Below are positions 20,904 through 32,900 of a DNA stretch of 64,000 bases, in pieces (position 1 is the first letter of the stretch; each line of letters begins with the position of its first letter). The DNA is from Conchocele bisecta (taxonomy: Eukaryota > Mollusca > Bivalvia > Lucinida > Thyasiridae): the NCBI GenBank assembly GCA_029237695.1, contig CM055265.1, positions 216,024,506 through 216,088,505 on the forward strand. The letters are read 5' to 3'. The position numbers were made by a program, and so were the translations under genes. The notes beneath the pieces are model-generated. The model did no database searches, was not told the DNA's origin, and was given only the letters and a program-made list of their open reading frames with translations.

Positions 20904-23900
20904 GGTGACCAATATTGGTGTTGGTGTTGCAGGAAAATCAAATATGACCTACAGAATGACTGCTTAATTTTTAAAATCATTTTAATTATTTAAAGTCATA
21001 CATGACATAGAGCGTTGATAATAATGATCAGTTGTTGAAATCTTATTCAGTCATCTGATGAAAATAGCTGATGCCAACAATTATTGTTGGCAAAATAGGG
21101 ACCTTGTGTGGTTTGATATGTGTATGTGTACGTCTACTTGTAGCCAAGGAAATACATGTATGATCTCCATTCAACCAACGACAAGTGTTTGCCTACATGT
21201 TGCGATGCAATATACGAAACAAATAAGCGAAACCAGTGAAAAACCATGTGATTGTTTTTCGCAACCAAGTTGTGTAGAAACATGTACGTGTTGATACAAG
21301 TACATGTAGACGTTCATGTACACATTTCAAATGACATGACCCCTAATAGATCTATGTGTCTGTGATAAAAACAGATTTAACGTAGTGTCAGTAAACATAA
21401 TACATTTGTGCCATGGTGACTGAATAATGAACAACATACGGCTACGCTGGTCACAATGGCGAGATTGTAACAATACATGTCACTATGCAATGGCTCATTC
21501 ATGAAGTTAATGTCTGTGTTCGTGAATTGTGAACGTTTCAGGAAATACACACCCTTTCACATTTGCATCAATAATGAGTTACAACATGCATATTGAAAGA
21601 ACATCAGCATTGATAATGTATATAGTGTAATTATCATTATGCTACAATTACTCAGAATTAGTACATTCGTCTGGCACATCCTCGTCATCATCATCCTCAG
21701 TAGACAGCTTGTCATTGAATGGGTTATGGCAGTCAGCCCTAACCCACAGCCACAAAAGATGGTACATGCGACTTGGCGTCCAGTGCATCCGCAGTTGTTG
21801 CCTTTACAGGCTCGTTCCGACTCACAGCCACATCGAATGAGCTTGAGAACAGTTTTATTTTCAGGGCTAGAGGTACTCCCCCAACAACAGTGCGAGGAGA
21901 TAGAGCTTTATTGACATGGTCTGCCTCCCATCCAAACTCTTCTGGGTTAAGGGTAGGTGGATCCGCTTCTAGAGCCCCATACCACTGTGCAACTTGATAA
22001 TGACATCTGAACACATTTTGGACGAATGCCGGAGTTGTTGTTGGAGAGAGCACAGTTTTGGGGCAGATGAAGTACTCTTTCCGGTTTTCAGCGCCCACAT
22101 GCGTTGGCGGCACTCTGTCATGGAGTCACACTTGAGTTTGCTACCATAACATGCAACCATAAACGTGGTTGCCTCCGTCTCAACCTGCTTCATATCACCA
22201 TCCACTTTACCAACAGTGTCGAGTTTAAGTCCTTTCTTTGCCACTGATTGTCGCGTGACACGTGTATTCTTGTACATTCTGGAATCCGTATAATTGTATA
22301 TTTGTGATGTGTGGTACTGTGTTGTATTGTTGTGCGTATTATTGGTTTCACATCCCTGTGATTCCACATACCTGTGGTTTCACACACCTGTGGTTTTTGC
22401 ACACCTGTGGTTTGGCATGTACATTTGCCATGTACAATGTGCATGTAATAAGGGGGCTTATGTTGTATTGGTGGAAATACGTTTATGCGTGTCATTTTTG
22501 CGGATTTTAATATACGTCTATTTTATGAGCAATGTTTTACTGATGTCACGCCATATTTTGCCACAGACTATGCATGTGTGTGGTAGAGAACTCGTTGACT
22601 GCGTGTGCTGGTTTCGCTAGGGAGAAGACCTTTTAGTATTACGGATGTCCACTGTCCGTGCCAGCCGAGTTTGTCCGCGTGTCAGTTGTTCACCATATAA
22701 GGGACCTTCTGTAGGTGAAGCCAGTATATAGCGCAGATCATACCATGGTCTGCCCTGTTATGTATGCTACGGGTTAGTGTTTCATCATAGCCTGGTACTG
22801 GCCAACACGGATATCAGATCTCATAATGGTGATGTGTGTGTCGTGATATTTCCGTAAAGAAATGACCACGATATTTGAGTTTAGTATGTGCTACACTCTC
22901 ATTTGAGTGTATAGCCGTAGGACCGTTATGGAGGGGTTTGGCGGGGGCCAAGAAGCGACCTTCGCATTGTCGAGACCCAGTCGAGTAGATTTCGGATTAT
23001 GAGATCTGGGTCTATAGTGTGCAGATTTATGGTAGTGTGGGGTATACCATGTTGGATGGTATTTATTCCACGAGGGCTGTACACTGGTTTGGTTGAATTT
23101 AAGGCGTGGGAACATATATTTATGCCAAATATAACCCACGGGTGACATGGCAAAAGCCATGGTTTTGTAGTATTTATGTGAGATGTCGTACGAGGGGTAG
23201 GCATATCCATTATTCCGTGCATGGTTTCACTGGTGCGTATAAGCGATGTCTCGCTATGTGTTGGCGGGACACATATATTCTGGTTACAGAAGACTAGTAC
23301 TGTATTCACAGTGACACGGAGGATTTTGGTATGTACCTAGAACATTTTATTTCAGCTGTGATTTGCCGTTGTTCGATTCCCGTTTTAGTCTGTTGTGCAT
23401 CCTGTCTGTCTGTCTGTGCGTATTCGTCCAGTAATTGGAGATTCATTTCATTTTTGTAGCCTCTTGAGAACGCTCCAGCGAGCCACATTGGACGTTTTGG
23501 TCCACTCGTTTGAGGGCAGACCCCATGTCAGTGCAGAGTATCGGGTCGTCCGAGTGTCCGTACGTCTGTCTGGCGCAGTGTGTGTAGCAGCTCCGGGTAC
23601 AGGCCTGTATAGAGCAGTGTGTGATAGCTACCTCGCGTTCAGCAGACAGTCACAGCCATAGTTTAGTGAAGTGAAACGCCATACACACATCATATCATTA
23701 TACTACCACCGAGTTGAATGTCACCTAAGTGAAACTTTTCCCGGCGTCTTAGCCAACGTGTAATCGCCATTTTGTATTATATCGGAACTTTACATCCGGT
23801 CTACCACTTCCGGTATTACAACCCATTGATTCAGCATGGATACTTTACATCCGGTCTACCACATCCGGGTTGCTACAGTCGAGTGATACCATAGGAACTT

Positions 23901-26900
23901 TACATCTGGTCCACCATTTCCGGAGATAATACTACTGTGGAACTTTACTTCCGGGAACCAGCTTCCGGAACATTATCGTTATTGACTATCATGTGATGTA
24001 ACCACATCCGGTTTTGACTTTGACATTCATACTTTGGAAATATATTGCATAGGCAATACATATGTATACTTGATAGTGTATGGTAATACTCCTATCATGG
24101 CATCATATGGCTAAAGGATTGTAGTAAGACTACATATATTGTTTATGGATTAATCCACTTGAAGTTGGATTATAGCCATATTGTTGACTAGACCTCATAT
24201 TGCGGGTGAGGCAGACCTTGGGACCTTGATACTCAGAGGTTACACTATCTATTGAGATACGCCAGCACTGGGGTAGCTCAGATGATTGTCATTTGTCCTC
24301 CAATGTTCGTTATGCCTATGTTATACTTGTATGTTATTTCACTTTGATTAGCGATCATCAAAGTACTTGTGCATTCATACTATTGTCCACTACGGGACCA
24401 TTGAGATACCACATACCGAGTTTATTCGTCTATAGCTTTTAAGTTGCGTTAAAGTATACAGTCGATTGGCGTTACAACCTTGTAGTAATTGAATAGTATC
24501 ATGCACAGTACAGTGATGTTCGCATATCAATGTATCATGTATTCCTGTGTGTTCCCCATGTAATATAGTGTACATTATAAGTGATTAAGTGACTACGTGT
24601 ACTTATCTACTCTGGCCTATCCCTTACACTTCAACTGCATTGTTACCACTTTTCGTTCGTAAGATCAAGCTATATTGGCCATAACGTCATAACAATTGAA
24701 GTATACTTGGTTCATATGATAATTGGGGGAGACAATTTGTCTCGATCATTCCTGACCTTGGTAATGACCTTGACACTGATATTGCCGTTACCTTTCCAAC
24801 TCCGTAAGTGGCCGCCACAGTATCGCATCCACTTATGGCATGAAGGGCCAGGACCTGTGAGGTGATATCGGAGTGCTTCTTCACTGTTGCTGGGATGTCA
24901 ACACATGTACGGCCATGAATGGGAGACTGCATAATCATGGGACACTGCAGGTTCTGTGATGCATAGTGGTGGGGACGAGTAACGCGACGAAAACATCTGT
25001 GTCATCAGCTACGACGGCGACTCTGGCCTGTAGATCCTGGCCAAGGAAAATGGTGGCCTGCTGGGTCATGATGATATCTGCCTCCTCGTGTTTAGAAGTC
25101 AGTTGTACATGAGGTAGTTTTCGCCCCTTGAACACCTGTATAGGACTGCATCATCTCCAGTCACCACAAGGTGATGGTCATGTGTTGCATGCCTGAGGAA
25201 ATCGCTATCAGTCAGGATGTGTTCACAAATCAAGTGATTCATCTGTACCTTGTTGTGCGTACTTCTGAGCACCGAATCACGGGTGGAAGTGGTGACTTCA
25301 GATTGACTTTGTGACCCGTGCGGACGTCGTGGATCGCGTTGCTCGGGTGCTGCTTGGTTGAGTAGTCAAGGTACCTGTCAATGCAAGATACACATCACTC
25401 TTAGTGAGTTTGGAGTCCAACCAAACTTTGAAACCTTGAACAAACGTCTGAACAGTGCCCTTTGCAGGCCAGTCAATCGTCCAGAGAACAGCCGAAGACA
25501 TCGAAGACCACCACAGTTGGAGAGCCCCAACTTCTCAATGCCACTTCTACGGCAAGAGTTTTCTTGAGTATTGATTTGCCGGTCGCCACTCTCATGCTCC
25601 CATCGGCATTGAACATGGATGGTGGGTATGCTGCCAGCTCGGTTGCGAGTACTTGTGGTAAGTCAATATCTCTGTTGCTAACTAGAAGACCTATTACTCT
25701 GGCATAGATGGCCTCCTGATCCAACACTTTGTGTTCACCAACAAGAACATGCTTTTTCTGGGAAGCGAAGGTCGCAACATGCTTGGAGAGCCTGCCATAA
25801 AATCCATCTGGCCACGTGGTCTCAAACTGTGTTAGCAGCTCCTTGCCGATTTCGACGGCGCTGTCAACATTCACTGCAGAGTTTGCAATTTGTCCTGTCG
25901 AAATATTCAGTAGAGCTCCAGCTTCATGTGAGTCGGGATCCATTGGATCAATGCAACTTTCGAGAGTTTGTTAACGTATTGAGGCCGGTCTTCTGCATCT
26001 CGTCGTACACGGAAATGTGTCCTCCTCCTTGTGCGTCATCTGTACGGAATCGGAACTGCCTGTCATTCTTCGTAGATCATTGGTAAGTGTCTGCACAGCA
26101 TTCCTACTATGTACCCAAGTTGCCATTGTTTGAGCGTTTTGGGTGTCACCAATGACCCCCCCCTTGTGGACCGTGTCCTTTCCTCATCCAGGTGGTCTCA
26201 ATGAATTGGTCTGTTGGCATTCCATTCCACAGGCCATCCATGTGATGCATGGTTTGTTCGCCTTTGATGAATTTATCCTCGAGTTCAAGGCCCCAACCAC
26301 GTCATCGACCGAACATCAATACAGTCCATATCTAGCGTAGTTGTGGTGATTGGCCGCGAACATGTAGGGCAACATAGCTTCTGCTGTTGTGATGTGGAGT
26401 GGCCAGTCGCCTTCATGTGATGCTCTGCTGAATTGCATCATCAAAAACGTGGGACCAGGATCACCTTCCTAAGTCAATTAGTTCAGAACTTATGCCATTT
26501 CTAGCATTTTGGCGGCCATCTTGGCGGCCATCTTGGATTTTGAAAAAGCCAAGCCAGGTTGAAGTCCACACCCGGTGGATTCTGTTTCTACATGCCATGG
26601 TCTAATCAAAAATGCAAAAAAATGATTTTAGGAGTAAATTTCTACCTTTTGGGAAAATATGGGGTTGAGCCACCTGACTATTAGTACTAATCCTATTACT
26701 TGAGTGGGGCGAAGTGACTCTGTGCAAATATTCAGTTCTGGGATTCGTCCGACTCCGTTAACCTGTAGCCTATTTCACCAACATTGCAAAGTATACTTTT
26801 CTAGCAAAGTATACTTTGAGGGAGAAATTTAGGATAAATTTGTTAATGTTTATTATACTGCATTTATTACATTATCACAGCCATTTGGCTGTGATAATGT

Positions 26901-29900
26901 AATAAATTCAGTATAATAATTCTGCATACTTTTAATCATCAAATATATGCAGTCGTTGGTTCTATATGAAATAATGCATTTCAAGAAAAAAAAAATAAAT
27001 GATTACTCCCTCAAAGTATACTTTGCTAGAAAAGTATACTTTGCAATGTTGGTGAAATCGGCTACTGGCCTGAAATGTCCTTAGCTGTTGACAGGCCTGT
27101 ATACATCATCCAATCAAATCTATGTCAACAGGGGCTGCCACATAACGGAGGAGGCCCAGGTGGTGATGGCAGACTCAGAGAAGGGAGTCCACGCCTTCGT
27201 AAGTTACGTCACAAACCTTTACTGAAGAACAATATCATAAATGTTCCACAGTGTGGGATCACAGGATGAAGTAATGGACCGAGGTCTATAAATACATTAA
27301 ATATGCCTAAAAGCATCAATAAATGAAGAGAAAAAAAGCTAAACATTTTTTTTTTACTCCCTCCATATAGACTCCATATAGCTATATGGAGTCTATATGG
27401 AGGGAGTAAAAAAAAAAAAGCTTTTTTTTCTCTTCATTTATTGATGCTTTTAGGCATTTTTAATGTATTTATAGACCTCGGTCCGTTACTTCAACCTGTG
27501 TGTGGGATCACATGGTGTATTGTTTGAGTAATTACCACATGATAACATGATACCACTCTGTGTGTTCTACTACTAATTAATTGTCAGTTTAGACCCAGGC
27601 TCAATGGTGCGAATACTAGACTATCATGAAACTACACTGGCTGCTAATCCACATTGTCTCCAAACGTATCATGTACAAGGTGCATGATCACGTGGTTACA
27701 ACAACAACAAAAACGACAGAAGTTTGGGCCAAAGTACCGAGACCACCAAATGCAGCTTAGCAAGACATTTGATGCGCCATATTTCGTCAAAATCAGTTAC
27801 ATAATAAGGACAAAATAAAAGAATGCGTACTTTGAATCGGAGGGCTTCTGGAAGTTTCAGTACTTGTTGTTGTAACCACGTGATCATACACCTTGATATA
27901 TTGATGCAGCGACTTCAGCATTTCAGTATTTTTGACCATGTTACATTGTTGCACCTGTATGTTGGTACAGCCCACTTCAGGCCTGTAGCCAGGGGGGTCG
28001 GAGCGGTCGGACGACCCCCCTGCCCAGCCTCGAGGTCAACTTTTTTAGCAAAAAAACATGCCCCCGGAGGACCCCCTAGATACCTCGGGCCCCTTGGGCC
28101 TTCGAAACGACCCCCCCTTCAAATAGGTCTGGCTACGGGCCTGCACCTGTACATGCCACTGTGATGTCAGTGGTTATATATATATCATCAAATCCTCAGG
28201 TATGTCTATGTGGTTATATGTCCCGCAGGTCCACCACACTGTGCTGAATGACATCCAGGCGCGCGGCTATGTCCGCCCGTTCTGTATCAGCTACGTGATG
28301 TCCGACCCCCGCAAACTGATGGCCTGCTACCAGGACATATCCACACAGATGAAAAAGGTCAGAATGGAGAAACCACAGGTGGAAGGCTCGGACCTGTGGT
28401 ACAAAACAAAATGCCTATTAAAAAAAAGTACATTACCCCACCCACTATATAGAACATAGTACTGTATGAGACCAAGTGGGTGGGGTAATGGAATTTTTTT
28501 AATGGCCATTTATTTTTGTATCACAGGTCCGATTCCTCCACCTGTGGGAGAAACTTCCGCACTTATACATACTGTTGACCGTAGCTAACAGGGCATTTGT
28601 CTTCAAATATGGAATGGTTTTCAAAGTTATATTCTTCATCAGAGCTATTTACCAACAGGACATGCTACAGTGGGGTAAATTGATAGTCCAATGATCCAAG
28701 CTTCATGCTATGACACGGGAATTTGTTACATTGCCAACATTAGATTATATGATTCATAAGCTTGACACCATTGTACATACACGATTTATGTGACTTTTGT
28801 TTTGAATCATTTGTGTCTGTATGCACATATGTGGCTGTGACTGGAGAAATGGGGGTTATGAGTTCCGCGACAGTCTGATCATGATCTGCACTGTTCGCAA
28901 TTCCATCAATGAACAACCTGTCATGTTATAACAAGCGATATAGGTTATTATCAGGCTACATGAGTGTGCTAGTTGACCAGGAGCTACACTGGTCACAAAT
29001 CCCATAAGCTCTAGTCACAACCAACTGACAAAAGCGACCTTACAATGTTTGTGACCTGAATATACCCAAATCCGGTGAATCTGCACAGTTAGATCAATGA
29101 TTGGTTGTCATTCATCAAACAGTGTTTAGTCCTCTGAGTTGATGTGTTGATGAGGATCTAGAATAGTCACAAAAACGGAAGTTGCTTGTAAAAAGAAAAC
29201 AATACTTATTATTTTTATAATCCTTTTAGCAATATATTTTATTTTCTGATGCAAATGTTTTGACACTTCTGACTTTCCGATATAAATAAACCTCCTACCC
29301 CTATCCAATAATCCATTAGCCCATATATATATAGACCCTTTAACAAAATTACAACTCATTGTTACTTGCATTTCTGCACAATTAAAAGGAATGTGACCAT
29401 GCTCTAACAAATACGTATTTGTTTTTCTGTTTGTCAGATCACAGTCTTTTTTATTCTTTGCGCATACATGTGTACACTATATTATTTAACTATGTGTATG
29501 ATTGTATGTTATGTATTATATACATGCAACAAAGAGCATTAATAAAAAAAATAAAAGAATAGTCAAAAGTGTCACAAGTTTTTTTTTCTCACCCGGTGGC
29601 ACATACATCACTGATATGTTAATCATATATCAGAGCTCCAGATAAGCTTTGTATCTAAAGAGTGTTATACCCCCATATTTCAAATTCAATGTGTATTTTA
29701 CTTTTACAAATGCAGTATTGTTTTTCTTCCTTCTTAAAAAGGGAACAAATGATAAAAAATAAAACAAATTTAAAAAATTTGATCTGCAAAAAGCAAACAC
29801 TGTTTGCTTTTTTCAGCTCAACTAAGTAAATTTTCAACTTTATTACAGTATTTTCACTACTCAATTTGAAAATCAATGCGCATTTTCACATTGCTGTCAG

Positions 29901-32900
29901 TATTTCGTACTCCCACTTTTGATAAGCAATGCGTATTCTGCTCAAATAAGTGTGTAAAATACGCCAATACACACCTTATCTGGAGCTCTGATATATCCTA
30001 CTTCTAGGTGTCTCGGCTGATGAAGTATGGCAACCGGCTGGTGTTCATGCGAGATCTGGAGAAGTATCTCGAGGACCTTGACTATACCAAAGGTGGGTCA
30101 TGTTGCTGATAATATCATATTATGTGTCTCCCCATACCTTCCGAATTGAGGCAGCAAAGTTGAAATATTTATCATGATAGCCAAGTGATCAGTTCACACA
30201 GGATCAGTAGCCAGTTTCATCAACATTGCAAATTATACTTATCTAGCAAAGTATACTTTGAGGGAGTAATCATTTATTTTTCCCGAAATGCATTATGTCA
30301 TATAGAACTAACGACTGCATATATTTGATGATTAAAAGTATGCAGAATTATTATACTGAATTTATTACATTATCACAGCCAAAATGGCTGTGATAATGTA
30401 ATAAATTCAGTATAATAAAAAGTAATAAAAGTATCCTTAATTTGAAAATTTCTCTCTCAAAGTATACTTTGCTAGATAAGTATACTTTGAAATGTTGGTG
30501 AAATCGGCTACAGGACACAGTCTTTCAGTACTGAACATTTCTATTGTTATTGTAGTACTAAATGTATAGCTATCTCCATACAGGTACAATCCCGTCTATA
30601 TTGAACAGACATAAAATCTGAATCAATCCATTTCAGCGAACCTGCTAATGCAGAGCCAGAGTCGGTCATCCGTGACAACGGTGACCTCGGGGGACAATGA
30701 CCTTCTGAATGCCCTCAACACGATCCGCCAGTCCATGGAGGAGATCAAGGACATTATCTCCAACCTGAAACCCCTCCTGGTACGGTAAACACACATATTG
30801 GGATTAGACAAAACACTTTGTGGTAGTGTTAATCAATATGTTCCAGGTTTCACTAAACTATTCTCATGTTGACTAATATGTTCTTATGTTCATTAGCATA
30901 TTCTAATTCTGTTGATGAACATGTGCTGGTATTCCCTAGCATGTTCAATAACATTATTTTGGTATGCACTAACATGTTTCTGATGTTCATTAATATTTTC
31001 TAGTTTTTAATGCCATGTTTTGGTGTTCACTACAACTCTAGTGTTCACCATCATGCTCTACTGTTCACTACTATATTCAAGTGTTCACTATCATATTCTA
31101 GTTTTCATCACATGGTTTAGTGTTCACTACCACAATGTTCTAGTGTTCACTACCATGTTCTAGTGTTCATTACTATGGTTTGGTGTTCATTAACTTTCTT
31201 GTTTATTGTTATTTGTTGCTGTTAATCTCGTGTTCACTACTATGTTCTAATGTTCAATATCATGTTGAAGTGTTCATTACCATGTTTTATCAGTGATCAG
31301 TTCATGGTATAGTATCCACTACCATGTTATAGTGTTAACTAACATGTTCTAGTATTCATTAGCATTTTCTGGTGTTTGTTACGTTGTGATCGTTTTCCAG
31401 TGTTCACTACCATGTTTTGGTGTTAAAGTGTTTTCTACCATGTTCCGGTGTTCACTACCATGTTCTGGTGTTCCATGTTCACTACCATGTTCCAATGCTT
31501 GCTACCATGTTCCGGTGTTCACTACCATTTTCCGATATTCACTACCATGTTCCATGTTTACTATCATGTTCCGTGTTCACTACCATGTTATGTGTTCACT
31601 ACCATGTTCCGGTGTTCACTACCATTTTCCGGTGTTCACTACCATTCCATGTTCACTACCATGTTCCGGTGTTCACTGCCTCGTTCCGGGGTTCACTTCC
31701 ATATTCCGGTGTTCAATACCATTGTCCGGTGTTCACTACCATGTTCCGTGTTCACTACCATGTTTCCGGTGTTCACTACCTTGTTCCGGTGTTCACTACC
31801 ATGTTCCGTGTTCACTACCATGTTCCGGTGTTTCACTACCACCGGTTTTTCCTTACTCGTTCACTACCATTTTCCGTGTTCCACTACCATGTTACATGTT
31901 CACTACCATGTTCCGGTGTTCACTGCCTTGTTCCGGGGTTCACTTCCATGTTCCGGTGTTCAATACCATTTTCCGGTGTTCACTACCATGTTCCGTGTTC
32001 ACTACCATGTTCCGGTGTTCACTACCATGTTCCGGTGTTCACTACCTTGTTCCGGTGTTCACTACCATGTTCTGGTGTTCACTACTTCCGGTGTTCACTA
32101 CCTTGTTCCGGTGTTCACTACCATGTTCCGGTGTTCACTACCTTGTTCCGGTGTTCACTACCATATTCCGTTGTTCACTACCATTTTTGTCGAGCCCGAT
32201 TGCGGAAAGCGACATAGTGATTACAATGACGTCCGGGTGTCTGTGCGTCCGTCCGTCCATCCGAGCACACATTAGGGTACTTATGTGGCTAGCCCCACAG
32301 GGTTATGGACTTAGTAAAGGATAGGGTTGGTTACAATTAGCCACCTAAAAAATTGTTTTATGTGGCTAAAAATCGTTTTATGTGGCTAATATTTAACATG
32401 TGATAAGCCACATAAGTATAGTACTGTAAGAACGTCCGTCCGTCCGTCCGTCCGTAGTCCGTCCGTACGTCCGTCCGTCCGTCCGTCCGAAATCTGCGTT
32501 AAAGTTTTTAAATACCTTATATCTCTGCAGTCCTAAGTCGCATTGACTTGAAACTTCATATGCTTATTAGTCATGATCCATATATTCATGCTGTATCCCA
32601 CTCATGTGCCCAAGGTCAAGGTCAAATGACTTAGAAGTTTGCGTTCCGAAATCTGCGTTAAAGTTTTTAAATACCTTATATCTCTGCAATCCTAAGTCAC
32701 ATTGACTTGAAACTGCATATACTTATTAGTCATGATCCATATATTCATGCTGTATCCCACTCATGCGGCCCCTGTGCCCAAGGTCAAATGACTTAGAAGT
32801 TTGCGTTCCGAAATCTGCGTTAACGTTTTTAAATACCTTATATCTCTGCAGTCCTAAGTCACATTGACTTGAAACTTAATATACTTATTAGTCATCATCC

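Larger units (their letters stand above)
21648..26090 (-). pseudogene. Transposon-like gene: HEEAD/DDTDV core and Cys-rich CXC-like tail, frameshifted
   Basis: In coding order: about 26060-25945 (QYVNKLSKVALIQW), 25943-25473 (156 aa open, with YARVIGLLVSNRDIDLPQV), about 25500-25300 (WTIDWPAKGTVQTFVQGF), 25100-24990 (TSKHEEADIIMTQQ, then VVADDTDVFVALL), 24900-24775 (VLALHAISGCDTVAATYGVG), then after an insert 22248-21880 (KLDTVGKVDGDM; ECRQRMWALKTGK; NPEEFGWEADHVNKALSPRT), and last CGCESERACKGNNCGCTG plus an acidic end DDDDEDVPDECTNSE. Several frameshifts make it a pseudogene. I know this as a widespread uncharacterised family in bivalves, cnidarians and other animals. The acidic motifs suggest a PIN/NYN-like nuclease fold and the tail a CXC DNA-binding domain; both are inferences. 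Confidence 0.7.
20060..26692 (-). mobile_element. 6.6-kb TIR element carrying an unclassified transposon-like gene
   Basis: The left (about 20085-20280) and right (about 26455-26640) ends are inverted repeats of roughly 190 bp, sharing ACAGAATCCACCGGGTGTGG, TTCAACCTGGCTTGGCTTTT, doubled AAGATGGCCGCC words and GAACTAATTGACTTAGGAAG. The outermost bases may read CAGTGGC / GCCACCTG. It lies in a SINE-like repeat whose halves flank it. It encloses a decayed minus-strand gene (21648-26090), a tandem array, a G tract and a later 2.5-kb insert. I cannot assign a superfamily; no RNase H-like DDE transposase was seen. Confidence 0.75.

Noticed and set aside
20753..20993. Poly-Gly / poly-Pro proteins
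   Set aside because: Homopolymer G tract.
22926..23309. 127-aa minus-strand ORF in the 2.5-kb insert
   Set aside because: Composition and lack of motifs give no support; overlapping ORFs in other frames are of similar length.
27075..27269. 64-aa ORF starting inside MITE-flanking sequence
   Set aside because: Wrong frame: the real coding content here is SMCR8 exon 3 in another frame with good splice sites.
31386..32324. Long open frames of 266-312 aa rich in Cys, His, Phe and Pro
   Set aside because: All three forward frames are open because the region is a 20-bp tandem repeat; no start context, splice or family support.
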